NCBI GenBank assembly: GCA_934343805.1
Contig: CAKRIN010000012.1
Location: 1-64,000, forward strand
Length of the DNA stretch: 64,000 nucleotides
Direction of reading: 5' to 3'
Source of the DNA: an uncultured Lachnospira sp.
Lineage (GTDB): Bacteria > Bacillota > Clostridia > Lachnospirales > Lachnospiraceae
The notes below the pieces were generated by a model, which saw only the letters and a program-made list of their open reading frames with translations, searched no databases and was not told the origin of the DNA. The position numbers and the translations under genes are program-made. How positions within the stretch are numbered: position 1 is the first letter of the stretch; each line of letters begins with the position of its first letter. This document shows positions 54,651 through 63,207 of this stretch, piece by piece.

Positions 54651-54956
54651 ATGGAGGTGATAATCATTAAATCCACCAAAGATGACATACAATTTTCAAC
54701 CAGATATCTTATGCTAGATCTCGATTATGATACATCCGATATTGTTGAAAGATTAAAGGAACTTACTTTAGCTGAATATTCAGAAACACTTATTGATAAA
54801 GATGACAGTAATCCACCATTATTATTTGTTTTTGGCAAATCTATAGATAATAAGCTTGTTTATATTAAACTTAAGATCAAAGGAAATACATCAAAAAAGA
54901 TACTATGTCTATCATTTCATTATGCAAGACATAATATGAATTTTCCATATAAATAA
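54651..54956 (+). CDS. Probable MqsR/RelE-fold toxin
   Basis: A ~100-aa protein preceding a Panacea antitoxin gene. The sequence LDLDYDTSDIVERLKELTLAEY followed by the strand KLVYIKLKIKG and ILCLSFHYA resembles MqsR (LDFDG..., then VYLKITV, VLIVSFK), an mRNA interferase. The first ATG (54651) overlaps the Shine-Dalgarno; the perfect GGAGGTGAT is instead 8 nt before an ATT (54666), which is likely the true start. It is 27 nt upstream of the antitoxin gene and is controlled by the operator at 54595-54639. Family assignment is by eye and moderate. Confidence 0.7.
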   Translation: MEVIIIKSTKDDIQFSTRYLMLDLDYDTSDIVERLKELTLAEYSETLIDKDDSNPPLLFVFGKSIDNKLVYIKLKIKGNTSKKILCLSFHYARHNMNFPYK

Positions 54957-54983
54957 TGGCGTAATATGAAAGGAGCAATAGCA

Positions 54984-56024
54984 ATGAATGATTACAATCT
55001 TATAAGAACAATTCAAATAGAGTGTCCTCTATGTGGTAAAATTCATGAGGTTGAAGAAAGAAAACGTATTGCTACGACAATTATTAAAGATGAAAAAGTC
55101 ACCTATGAAGAAATATACTATTTCTGTCCTGATAGCGACGAAGAAGAGAATGAATTTACAACTGGCAAAATAGAGAACACCAACCTCTTGAACGCACGTA
55201 ACACATATAGAAAAGTCAAAGGATTACTTACCTCTGACCAGATTGTTGCAATAAGAAATATGTATGATTTATCCCAGGTTGATTTAGCAAGATTACTTGG
55301 TTGGGGAGAAGCAACAATTTCAAGATATGAAAGCAAAGCCATTCAAGATGAAGCATATGATAATATGCTTAGAATCATTAAAGAAAATCCGAAAGCTGTT
55401 CTTGAATTATTGCAGAAAAATACTGATAAATTTAGTACTCCCAAACTAATATCAATAAAACAAAAAATTATGGAAAATCTCAGTTCTTCTGGAATGGAAT
55501 TTCTTTCCCGTCAATCCCTTGAAAGTGAATATGTTAGATTTCAAGAACAATGTGATGCTAATGGTAATACACTTTTAAATATAGATAAACTTGAAGCTGT
55601 CATATCCTATTATGCAAAAAGAGTCAATAATTTATTTAAAGTAAAATTAATGAAAATGCTTTGGTATGCTGACTCTCTTTCTTTCAAGAATTATCAAAGA
55701 ACTATAACTGGTTTGGTTTATTGTCATGACTCAATGGGAGCTTTACCAATAGGACACTACAAAATTGTTGGTCTGCAGAATGTCAACATGCAGGAAGAAG
55801 ACGGCTTTGAAATAACCAAATACCATTTCCTTGTTAATGAAAATATAGATGAAAACATTCTGTCAACTGAAGAACAGAATGTTTTAGATGCTGTAATAAA
55901 CAAATTCAATTCTTTCAAATCCCAGGAAATTGTTGAATATATGCATGAAGAAATTGCTTATAAAAAGACTAATGATAAAGAAATTATACCTTTTAGTCTT
56001 GCAAGACAAATAAAGGATTTCTAA
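54984..56024 (+). CDS. Panacea/SocA-domain antitoxin with zinc-finger and HTH
   Basis: Antitoxin and likely autorepressor. The 346-aa protein has an N-terminal MqsA/YgiT-like zinc finger (CPLCGKIHEVEERKR, then YYFCPDSDE; three cysteines visible), an XRE helix-turn-helix (~80-137, YDLSQVDLARLLGWGEATIS) and a C-terminal Panacea (DUF4065) domain (~200-300, SYYAKRVNNLFKVKLMKMLW, GLVYCHDSMGALPIGHYK). Panacea antitoxins neutralise many unrelated toxins. The ATG at 54984 has AAAGGAG eight nucleotides upstream. It follows the MqsR-like gene and ends at a terminator. Confidence 0.88.
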   Translation: MNDYNLIRTIQIECPLCGKIHEVEERKRIATTIIKDEKVTYEEIYYFCPDSDEEENEFTTGKIENTNLLNARNTYRKVKGLLTSDQIVAIRNMYDLSQVDLARLLGWGEATISRYESKAIQDEAYDNMLRIIKENPKAVLELLQKNTDKFSTPKLISIKQKIMENLSSSGMEFLSRQSLESEYVRFQEQCDANGNTLLNIDKLEAVISYYAKRVNNLFKVKLMKMLWYADSLSFKNYQRTITGLVYCHDSMGALPIGHYKIVGLQNVNMQEEDGFEITKYHFLVNENIDENILSTEEQNVLDAVINKFNSFKSQEIVEYMHEEIAYKKTNDKEIIPFSLARQIKDF

Positions 56025-56039
56025 TGGCATATTTTAAAA

Positions 56040-56081
56040 AATCCTGCTCTCAGGCAGCCATAACCACCTGAAAGCAGGATT
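56040..56081. terminator. Bidirectional terminator between the antitoxin and DUF4234 genes
   Basis: Stem AATCCTGCTCTCAGG (56040-56054 region) with CCTGAAAGCAGGATT (56067-56081); a U6 run follows on the minus strand. Convergent genes end here. Confidence 0.85.
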
Positions 56082-56102
56082 ATCATTTTAATTATTAACG
56101 CA

Positions 56103-56771
56103 TTACATTAAACCCTGTGCTCTGTTGTAAGCATTACATATCTTATTAGAATTCTTGATAAGAATATGCATTGCAACAAATGGTCCAATTCCACAGATAA
56201 AAGCACCAAATATCTGCCATAAAAGAACAGTTGTACCATTCTCCTGGATTGAAAGTCCATAACGAGGTCCGTTAGCTGCAAGTCTGTTACCAAGATTATA
56301 GTACCAGAACCATGCATATATACCACATGTTATGAGTGATAACAGAACAAATGCAACAAGCCCTGATGTATTCTCTCCATCTCCATCACATGCAATATTA
56401 ACATCATGTGCCATCTTGTAAATGAAATAATAGCTGTATATTCCACATGTGATAATTGAAAGAATTATGTATGAGGCAAGACCTCTGTCATCCTTTAATC
56501 TTGTACCTGAGTATGGTGGGATTGTGCCATTATTATAACCATTGCTGTAATTCTGATTAGCATTGTAACCCTGATTATAATTCTGGTTATTGCTGTTTCC
56601 ATTGAAGCTCTGCTTTACTTCATCAAAAGCACTTCCTAACTCCTTCTCTACCTTATTGAAGACCTGCCCTGCCTGACCTGCAATATCCTGCTCTGGCGAA
56701 CAATTTGCTCCACAATATGGGCAGAATTTAGTTGAATCTGCAACCTGCTTTCCACACTTTTTACAAAACAT
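56103..56771 (-). CDS. Zinc-ribbon membrane protein, DUF4234 domain
   Basis: A 222-aa protein with an N-terminal zinc ribbon (MFCKKCGKQVADSTKFCPYCGANC), an Asn/Tyr-rich linker (~60-88) and a C-terminal membrane region with DUF4234-like pairs of the motif SIITCGIYSYYFIYK and SLITCGIYAWFWYYN. Four helices are predicted. The function of DUF4234 proteins is unknown. It follows the DUF2752 gene by 19 nt. Confidence 0.85.
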   Translation of the reverse strand: MFCKKCGKQVADSTKFCPYCGANCSPEQDIAGQAGQVFNKVEKELGSAFDEVKQSFNGNSNNQNYNQGYNANQNYSNGYNNGTIPPYSGTRLKDDRGLASYIILSIITCGIYSYYFIYKMAHDVNIACDGDGENTSGLVAFVLLSLITCGIYAWFWYYNLGNRLAANGPRYGLSIQENGTTVLLWQIFGAFICGIGPFVAMHILIKNSNKICNAYNRAQGLM

Positions 56772-56790
56772 TCTGCTTAATTCCTCCCCT

Positions 56791-57216
56791 TCATATATTT
56801 AGTTTATGAATAATACGGAACACAATATTGTTTTGTGGTTCGAAAACCACAATACTGTTGTCTCCTTTAATCATTCTATACAAGTAAACTATAACAAATA
56901 CGCACGCCATTGTAAACATAAAAATTTTATAAATTTTAATATTTATTTTAGATTTAAGGAGCATAATTATCAATACTAATGGTGGAAGGAAAAACAGCGG
57001 GTGATACATAAATGCATCATGTATATTAAAATGTAACAAAGCAATCCATGCCCTTGACATTCCACAGCCTGCACATGATATTCCTGTTATGTATTTAATA
57101 GGGCATGTAACCCCTAAGCTTTCAAGTATCACATACAGAACAACAACTGCAGCAACTGATGTTATTACTTCTATTCTTCTATGCGATTTTCTTTTATACG
57201 CATTGCCTCCGCTCAT
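56791..57216 (-). CDS. DUF2752 membrane protein
   Basis: A 141-aa protein with three membrane helices and the DUF2752 signature CPIKYITGISCAGCGMSRAWIALL (written here as the pattern CPxxxxTGxxCxGCGxxRA). An AGGGGG shortly before the ATG supports the start. It lies between the AEC transporter and the DUF4234 gene, spacing 24 and 19 nt, so the three genes may be cotranscribed. Function unknown. Confidence 0.82.
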   Translation of the reverse strand: MSGGNAYKRKSHRRIEVITSVAAVVVLYVILESLGVTCPIKYITGISCAGCGMSRAWIALLHFNIHDAFMYHPLFFLPPLVLIIMLLKSKINIKIYKIFMFTMACVFVIVYLYRMIKGDNSIVVFEPQNNIVFRIIHKLNI

Positions 57217-57240
57217 TATTCCCCCTATTAGTACTTTTTA

Positions 57241-58170
57241 TTACATTATAATCTCTCCTGCAAGCAATGCAAGACAAGGAAGTGTAATTATACTTATCAA
57301 TGTTGACAAAGTAACCGCACCCACTGCCAGTTTCTGGTCATGTCCAAATTTTATCGCAAAAAGTGTTGTAATAGCCGCACACGGACATGCCTCAAGTATA
57401 ATTGTGATGACAGCAACCATTCCACGGGCATGTATAAGATACATAACAAGAGTACAGATCACAGGTATAATAAACATTCTGAGAATAACCGTAAAATATA
57501 CCCTTGTATCCTTTAAGATACTAAGTAACGGGAACTGTGAAATAGTAATTCCTGTTATTATCATAGACAGCGGAGTGTTCATGCCTCCGACAACATTAAA
57601 TGTATCCTTCAAAACATCCGCAACAGGAATCCTTGCAAGGAATATAACAAGTCCGACAACAACCGATATAATTGGCGGACATGTAACAATCTTTTTCAAA
57701 AGTTCCTTAAGACTCATGCTTTCCGAAACATACACAATTCCGACAGTCCATAAAAGAATATTGAATACTGTTACATATACGCTTGCATATAATACACCTT
57801 CTGAACCATACATTGCCTGAATAAGAGGAAATCCCATATATGCTGCATTAGAAAATGTAGTTGCGAATCTTATAATGCCGCGGACTTCCTTTTTCATCAA
57901 AAATGTAATTCCAATCGATAAAGCCATTCCTATGCATATGGTAAGTATGCTGTAAAAAAGCATTCTGCCCATGTTCTTAAGAATCTCGGCGTTGTATCCT
58001 GACATATAAGAATTAATAATCATAAATGGAACAACAAAATATATAAGCAGATTAGACAGCATCCCCTTTCCTTCTTCATTAACCATCTTAATCTTTCCTA
58101 TAACAACTCCACACAATATAAGTATAAATAACTCAAATACCTGCTTCGCAGTAATAAGCGCTAAATCCAT
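57241..58170 (-). CDS. AEC (auxin efflux carrier) family transporter
   Basis: A 309-aa permease with about ten helices, resembling bacterial MdcF/YwkB-type carriers for malonate, malate or related acids. The first helices are VFELFILILCGVVIGKIK and LLIYFVVPFMIINSY, with the repeat ITGITISQFPLLSIL later. The start at 58170 is chosen by GGAGG upstream; a longer frame crosses the terminator hairpin at 58200-58243. It follows the fab operon terminator by ~30 nt. Substrate unknown. Confidence 0.88.
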   Translation of the reverse strand: MDLALITAKQVFELFILILCGVVIGKIKMVNEEGKGMLSNLLIYFVVPFMIINSYMSGYNAEILKNMGRMLFYSILTICIGMALSIGITFLMKKEVRGIIRFATTFSNAAYMGFPLIQAMYGSEGVLYASVYVTVFNILLWTVGIVYVSESMSLKELLKKIVTCPPIISVVVGLVIFLARIPVADVLKDTFNVVGGMNTPLSMIITGITISQFPLLSILKDTRVYFTVILRMFIIPVICTLVMYLIHARGMVAVITIILEACPCAAITTLFAIKFGHDQKLAVGAVTLSTLISIITLPCLALLAGEIIM

Positions 58171-58199
58171 AGCTCTCTTATCCTCCTTTTCATACACGC

Positions 58200-58243
58200 A
58201 AAAACATGTTATATATTTCATCTTCTGAAATATATAACATGTT
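58200..58243 (-). terminator. Terminator at the end of the fab operon
   Basis: A perfect 18-bp stem, AACATGTTATATATTTCA (58203-58220) with TGAAATATATAACATGTT (58226-58243), followed on the minus strand by a U-run into TTTTTGCG. It lies between the MarR gene and the AEC gene. The stem is AT-rich, so it may leak. Confidence 0.7.
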
Positions 58244-58266
58244 AATAGCAAAGTCAAGCAATAAGC

Positions 58267-58704
58267 CTAATACTTTATCTCAGGCATAAGTTCTGTACTT
58301 ATTACATTAAGCATATGTTCCATTGTCTCTAACTCTTCTTTAGAAAACCTTCCTTCAATCCTGTCCATCACTGTCTTTAGATATGTATTGCTGATATTAT
58401 AATAATCTATGTACTTCTGAGTTACCTCAAGATGATACTCTCTCTTGTCTTCCTCAGACTGTACTTTCCTTAAGTATCCCTTCTTAACAAGATTATTGAT
58501 CTTATATGCCGCATTAGGAGATGATATATTTGCCATCTCAGCAAACTCTGCCACAGTAGGTTTATCAAGTGCATATATAATCTCCATACAGAAAGTTTCT
58601 ACAGTTGTAAGAGAAGTTTCCCTCTCCTGTAACTTTTCAAACATTTTCTGATAAAAATGCATCTTGAACTTCGTATATACCTTACTAAAAGAATCCTGCA
58701 GCAA
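58267..58704 (-). CDS. MarR-family regulator, FabT-like by context
   Basis: A 145-aa winged-helix regulator. The HTH covers about residues 45-90 (KPTVAEFAEMANISSPNAAYKINNLVKKGY) and is flanked by dimerisation helices. A TTG start at 58704 has GGAGG nine nucleotides upstream. In many Firmicutes a MarR protein (FabT) represses fatty acid synthesis genes; this gene is at the 3' end of the fab operon, 51 nt after fabZ. A candidate operator, ATTGTTTATTATTATAACAAT (58731-58751), lies in the gap. The FabT identity is inferred from position. Confidence 0.85.
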   Translation of the reverse strand: MLQDSFSKVYTKFKMHFYQKMFEKLQERETSLTTVETFCMEIIYALDKPTVAEFAEMANISSPNAAYKINNLVKKGYLRKVQSEEDKREYHLEVTQKYIDYYNISNTYLKTVMDRIEGRFSKEELETMEHMLNVISTELMPEIKY

Positions 58705-58730
58705 CTTACTTTACCTCCAAAGCTTTTTTA

Positions 58731-58751
58731 ATTGTTTATTATTATAACAAT
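58731..58751. promoter_or_regulatory. Candidate MarR operator/promoter between fabZ and the MarR gene
   Basis: An inverted repeat of ATTGTT (58731-58736) with AACAAT (58746-58751); the enclosed TATAAT on the minus strand can be a -10 element. Confidence 0.45.
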
Positions 58752-58755
58752 AGCT

Positions 58756-59184
58756 CTATTCTATTGCAAACGTAAGTTCCGCTGACACTGCAAGTTTCCC
58801 GTCAACATAAGCTTCTGCCTTTCCTACTCCAACAGGACCTTTTCTTGCTATAATCTCGCATGACATTTCAAGCACATCTCCAGGTGTAACCTGTGCCTTA
58901 AACTTAGCATTTTTAATTCCTGCAAAAAGTGCTATATGTCCCTTGTTCTTTTCTTCCGACAGCAAGGCCACTGCTCCTGTCTGCGCCAGTGCCTCAATAA
59001 TAAGTACTCCCGGCATTACCTTCTTCTGTGGAAAATGTCCTACAAAATGCATTTCATTGGCGGATACACATTTAATACCACAAGCCTTCTTTCCCGGCTC
59101 ACACTCCGTTATCCTGTCTACTAGTAGAAATGGATATCTGTGTGGCAGAATCTGCTGTATTTCATCTGAATTAAGCTGCATCAT
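58756..59184 (-). CDS. fabZ: 3-hydroxyacyl-ACP dehydratase FabZ
   Basis: Dehydrates 3-hydroxyacyl-ACP in the type II fatty acid cycle. The 142-aa hot-dog fold protein has [11 protein letters not shown] at the start, the catalytic histidine in [15 protein letters not shown] and the glutamate in [13 protein letters not shown]. Its ATG overlaps the fabF stop codon by 1 nt (TAATG). The 142-aa length is standard. Confidence 0.96.
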   Translation of the reverse strand: MMQLNSDEIQQILPHRYPFLLVDRITECEPGKKACGIKCVSANEMHFVGHFPQKKVMPGVLIIEALAQTGAVALLSEEKNKGHIALFAGIKNAKFKAQVTPGDVLEMSCEIIARKGPVGVGKAEAYVDGKLAVSAELTFAIE

Positions 59185-60416
59185 TACACCACCTTTCTAA
59201 GTACGATAGATGCGTTATGTCCACCAAAGCCAAGGGAATTAGACATGGCATAATCAACTCTTGATTCTCTTGCACTATTAGGAACGATATCAAGATCACA
59301 ATCATCATCCGGAACCTGATAATTAATGGTTGGCGGAATTATATCATTCTTTACAGCAAGCGCCGATATAATTGCCTCAACAGCACCACTCGCTCCTAAC
59401 ATATGTCCTGTCATAGACTTTGTTGAGCTTACCGCAAGCTTGTACGCATGCTCTCCAAATGCCCTCTTTATCGCGTTAGTCTCGCCCTTATCATTAAGCT
59501 TTGTACTTGTTCCATGTGCATTGATATAATCAATATTCTCTGGTTTTATTCCTGCATCCTTAACAGCCTCAGTCATCGCCTGTGCTGCCATGCTTCCATC
59601 TTCAAGAGGAGCTGTAACATGGTTTGCATCACATGTTGAACCATATCCTGCAACCTCACAATATATCTTAGCACCTCTTTTAACTGCATGTTCATACTCT
59701 TCAAGAATCAGCACACCTGCTCCTTCTCCCATAACAAATCCGCTTCTTTCTTTATCAAACGGAATAGAAGCCCTGTTTACATCTTCTGCTTTGCTTAATG
59801 CATGCATTGATGTAAAACCACCAATTCCAAAATCAGTTATGCAGCTTTCTGCGCCTCCGCACACAATGACATCCTGATATCCATCCCTGATCTGTCTTAA
59901 TGCATCTCCAACAGCATTGGTTCCACTGGCACATGCTGTAACAACACATGTACACATTCCATGAAGTCCGAATCTGATTGCAACATGTCCTGCTGCCATG
60001 TTAGTTATTGACATTGGAACAAAATGTGGTGAAACTCTGTCATATCCCTTACTTTCACCTCTTAAACATTCTCTCTGTATAGTTGTAAGTCCACCAATTC
60101 CACTTGATAATATAACACCACACCTTAATGTATCTTCTTTGCTAAAATCTATAGCCGAATCTTTCACTGCTTCATCTGCAGCTGCAAGTGCATATAATGT
60201 GAAATCGTCCATTTTTCTTAATTCTGCTTTATCAACAATACTCTCTGCATCGAAGCCTTTTACTTCACCAGCAAGCTTGACTGCACTATTTTCTGTATTA
60301 AAATGCGTTATCTTATCAATACCACATTTACCTGCCTTTACAGCTTCCCACATGTCTTTAACATTGTTTCCAATAGGAGTAACTGCTCCCATACCTGTTA
60401 TTACAACTCTTCTCAT
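59184..60416 (-). CDS. fabF: 3-oxoacyl-ACP synthase II
   Basis: Elongating condensing enzyme. The 410-aa thiolase-fold protein has the active cysteine in [15 protein letters not shown], the histidines in [11 protein letters not shown] and [15 protein letters not shown]. The start at 60416 has GGAGG nine nucleotides upstream and gives [13 protein letters not shown]; eight upstream codons of the longer frame lie in fabG. The ATG overlaps the fabG stop (ATGA). Classic FabF length. Confidence 0.96.
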   Translation of the reverse strand: MRRVVITGMGAVTPIGNNVKDMWEAVKAGKCGIDKITHFNTENSAVKLAGEVKGFDAESIVDKAELRKMDDFTLYALAAADEAVKDSAIDFSKEDTLRCGVILSSGIGGLTTIQRECLRGESKGYDRVSPHFVPMSITNMAAGHVAIRFGLHGMCTCVVTACASGTNAVGDALRQIRDGYQDVIVCGGAESCITDFGIGGFTSMHALSKAEDVNRASIPFDKERSGFVMGEGAGVLILEEYEHAVKRGAKIYCEVAGYGSTCDANHVTAPLEDGSMAAQAMTEAVKDAGIKPENIDYINAHGTSTKLNDKGETNAIKRAFGEHAYKLAVSSTKSMTGHMLGASGAVEAIISALAVKNDIIPPTINYQVPDDDCDLDIVPNSARESRVDYAMSNSLGFGGHNASIVLRKVV

Positions 60417-61156
60417 ATTGCCATTCCTCCGTCTACGCAAAGTACCTGTCCGGTTATGTACCGTGCTCCATCCCCCGCAAGAAATGCTACCGCTTCCGCA
60501 ATATCTTCCGGCTTTCCCATCTCTTTAAAAGGTATATTCTCCACCACTTTTTCTTTAACGGCGTCTGACATTGCGCCTGTCATATCAGTTTCAACCATCC
60601 CCGGAGCAACCGCATTTACAGTAATATGTCTTGACGCAAGCTCCCTTGCAAGTGACTTCGTCATGCCAATAACGCCTGCTTTACTCGCTGAATAATTAAC
60701 CTGCCCTGCATTGCCCATGACACCTACAACAGAACTCATATTAATAATTCTTCCTGCTCTCTGCCTTAACATAAGCCTTGAGACTCCACGCATCATGTAA
60801 AATGTACCCTTAAGATTCACATCTATAACTGCATCGAAATCCTCATCCTTCATGCGTCCAATAAGGTTGTCCTTAGTAATTCCTGCATTATTAACAAGAA
60901 CATCAATCCTTCCGCCAAGTAAATCCACAGCTTCCTTAATTAAACGCTCACATTCCCCTGAATCACTCACATCTGCCTTAATTGCATGGATTTCAACACC
61001 ATACTCTCTGCATAACTTGACCGTTTCACTTGCAGACTCATCACCTGAACGGTAACTGAATACAATATCTGTTCCTTCACTTGCAAGCTTGACGCATATA
61101 GCCCTTCCTATTCCCCTGCTTGCACCTGTAATAAGTGCTTTCCTTCTTTCACTCAT
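60413..61156 (-). CDS. fabG: 3-oxoacyl-ACP reductase
   Basis: NADPH-dependent short-chain dehydrogenase of the fatty acid cycle. The 247-aa protein has the Rossmann motif TGASRGIGRAI, the NNAG motif, the catalytic Ser-Tyr-Lys triad (NMSSVVGVMGNAGQ, then NYSASKAGV) and ends with TGQVLCVDGG. It follows the NMO-family gene by 44 nt and overlaps the fabF start by 4 nt. Confidence 0.96.
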   Translation of the reverse strand: MSERRKALITGASRGIGRAICVKLASEGTDIVFSYRSGDESASETVKLCREYGVEIHAIKADVSDSGECERLIKEAVDLLGGRIDVLVNNAGITKDNLIGRMKDEDFDAVIDVNLKGTFYMMRGVSRLMLRQRAGRIINMSSVVGVMGNAGQVNYSASKAGVIGMTKSLARELASRHITVNAVAPGMVETDMTGAMSDAVKEKVVENIPFKEMGKPEDIAEAVAFLAGDGARYITGQVLCVDGGMAI

Positions 61157-61200
61157 TCCCTATCCTTTCCAAATCAATATCCGATTTGTTCAATCACAGC

Positions 61201-62274
61201 TTATATGTCCGATTTATTCAACCTATAATCTGTCATAATCTCATTAATAAGTTCCTGTACGCTCATTATCCTGTCAACTCTGTCTGCATTACTTCCTGCA
61301 AAAAACAGTCCATTATCCCAGTCACCCTTAACTGCTGCTATAAGTGCCCTGCTTATGCAATATGGTATACTGTCATCCTTCTTACATGCCGTAAGACAGC
61401 CATTACATCTTTTTGCCGTAAAGGTTTCTCCTGCATCAAGCCTTTCAAGAAGTGGGCTGTTAATTGCACGCGCCGGCATTCCAACAGGACTTTTAATAAT
61501 ACGGATATCTTCTCTTTTCGCATTAACAACAGCCTGTTTAAATGTATCCGAAGCATCACATTCATTGGTAGCAATGAATCTTGTTGCAATCTGTACCCCG
61601 GCAGCTCCTTTATTTAAATAATGTGCCATATCTTTGCCATCATACACACCACCAGCGATAAAAACCGGGATATCCGCACCTGACTCTTCTATTACAGCAA
61701 GAACATCTGACAATATTTCATCGTTACTCTGTGTTTTCCCCTGTGTAATATCATCTGCACCAAAACCTAGATGTCCCCCTGCCATGCTGCCTTCAATAAC
61801 AAACATATCCGGATACACATCATAATGCTTCTTATAAGTTTTCATAATTATCCTGGCAGCCCTGCCGCTTGAAACAATAGGTGCTGCCAGTGTATCTGTT
61901 CCCTTAGTAAACTGTGGCAGATTAAGAGGCAGCCCGGCACCTGAGATAATAATATCTGCTCCTGCTGAAACTGCGGTCTTACAGCTTTCCTCATAATGAG
62001 AAACCGCAGTCATAATATTTACAGCTACAAGCCCCTTCTTTGTACTTTCTGCTGCAATCTGCTTAGCCCTCTTAATATGGTAATCAAGCGCCCTTAGATT
62101 TGCCTTAATGGGGCTGCTCTCAAAATCGGGTTCATCATAACCTGCATTGACAGAACTGATAACTCCACATGCCCCACATGCTGCAACTGCGCCTGCAAGC
62201 GATGAAAGCGAAACTCCGACACCCATACCACCCTGAATTACCGGAATATCAAGTACCTTGTCCTTAATCTGCAT
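61201..62274 (-). CDS. FabK/nitronate monooxygenase-family flavoprotein with C-terminal Cys cluster
   Basis: A 357-aa FMN-binding TIM-barrel protein, a paralogue of the adjacent FabK. The start at 62274 (MQIKDKVLDIPVIQGGMGVG) has AAGGA seven nucleotides upstream and overlaps fabK by 11 nt; a longer frame from 62361 is rejected. Core motifs: IQGGMGVGVSL, SGAGLPLNLPQF, EGSMAGGHLGFG and FIAGGVYDGKD. The C-terminal region carries CNGCLTACKKDDSIPYC, absent from FabK and suggestive of a metal or Fe-S site. It may be a second enoyl reductase, a nitronate monooxygenase or an uncharacterised flavin enzyme of the operon. Confidence 0.85.
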   Translation of the reverse strand: MQIKDKVLDIPVIQGGMGVGVSLSSLAGAVAACGACGVISSVNAGYDEPDFESSPIKANLRALDYHIKRAKQIAAESTKKGLVAVNIMTAVSHYEESCKTAVSAGADIIISGAGLPLNLPQFTKGTDTLAAPIVSSGRAARIIMKTYKKHYDVYPDMFVIEGSMAGGHLGFGADDITQGKTQSNDEILSDVLAVIEESGADIPVFIAGGVYDGKDMAHYLNKGAAGVQIATRFIATNECDASDTFKQAVVNAKREDIRIIKSPVGMPARAINSPLLERLDAGETFTAKRCNGCLTACKKDDSIPYCISRALIAAVKGDWDNGLFFAGSNADRVDRIMSVQELINEIMTDYRLNKSDI

Positions 62275-63193
62275 ATAATTCCTTTCGCACAGCCTCATAT
62301 CCTTCATATATTTCTTCAAATATTTTCTCAATCGGCTGTATCTTATCAATCTGACCTGCAACCTGGCCTGCCATCAGTGATCCATTCATTGTGTCGCCGT
62401 CAAACACTGCCTTACGAAGAGAACCCAGTGTATATTTTTCAAGTTCCATCTTATCAGCTCCTGCCTTCTCCTGCTTTACATACTCACGTGACATCTCATT
62501 TTTAAGCACACGCACAGGAGTACCCGCAATTCTTCCTGTAACTATTGTGTCATTATCCTTTGCTTTAAGTATTGCCTGTTTATAATTATCATGTATAGGA
62601 CACTCTGTACTTGCAAGAAGACATGTTCCCATCTGTACACCTGCAGCACCAAGTGCAAATGCTGCTGCGAGCTGTCTGCCATCTGCAATTCCTCCGGCTG
62701 CAATAACAGGAATGTGCACACTGTCAACCACCTTTGGAACAAGTGTCATAGTTGTCATCTCGCCGACATGACCACCACTTTCTGTTCCCTCTGCAACTAC
62801 TGCATCAGCTCCGAAACGCTCCATTCTTATTGCAAGTGCTGCACTCGAAACAACCGGTATAACCATCATTCCGTTAGCCTTCCATTTTTCCATATATTTA
62901 GCCGGACTTCCTGCCCCTGTTGTTACAATTTTTACATTTTCTTCCACAAGCAGTTCTGCCATTGCATCAGCTTCTGGATTCATAAGCATAAGATTCACAC
63001 CAAATGGTTTATCTGTAAGTATCCTGCATTTTCTTATGTTTTCACGAAGCATATCTGTGTTCATTCCACCTGCTCCAATAAGCCCCAGTCCGCCTGCATT
63101 ACTAACTGCAGCTGCAAATTCTCCCGTTGCAATATTAGCCATTCCGCCCTGTATAAACGGATATTTTATTCCTAACATTTTATCTAATCTCAT
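62264..63193 (-). CDS. fabK: Enoyl-ACP reductase FabK
   Basis: FMN-dependent trans-2-enoyl-ACP reductase that completes the fatty acid cycle in many Firmicutes lacking FabI. The 309-aa protein shows IQGGMANIATGEFAAAVS, FGVNLMLMNP, EGTESGGHVGEMTTMTLVP, VIAAGGIADGRQLAA and ALGAAGVQMGTCLLAS. AAGGAG precedes the ATG by eight nucleotides. It sits between fabH and the paralogous NMO-family gene. Confidence 0.94.
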   Translation of the reverse strand: MRLDKMLGIKYPFIQGGMANIATGEFAAAVSNAGGLGLIGAGGMNTDMLRENIRKCRILTDKPFGVNLMLMNPEADAMAELLVEENVKIVTTGAGSPAKYMEKWKANGMMVIPVVSSAALAIRMERFGADAVVAEGTESGGHVGEMTTMTLVPKVVDSVHIPVIAAGGIADGRQLAAAFALGAAGVQMGTCLLASTECPIHDNYKQAILKAKDNDTIVTGRIAGTPVRVLKNEMSREYVKQEKAGADKMELEKYTLGSLRKAVFDGDTMNGSLMAGQVAGQIDKIQPIEKIFEEIYEGYEAVRKELYAD

Positions 63194-63207
63194 TATGCTG
63201 CTCCTTA

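Noticed and set aside
61160..61215. Repeated TTGAA-x-AAATCGGA-x-AT words near fabG (also inside fabH near 63466) as a FabT box
   Set aside because: They are partly coding (NKSDI, KKSDM), not palindromic, and do not match the FabT consensus.
62264..62361. Frameshift joining fabK and the NMO-family gene
   Set aside because: The second gene has its own AAGGA and ATG at 62274, and both proteins are full length; the 11-nt overlap is ordinary coupling.
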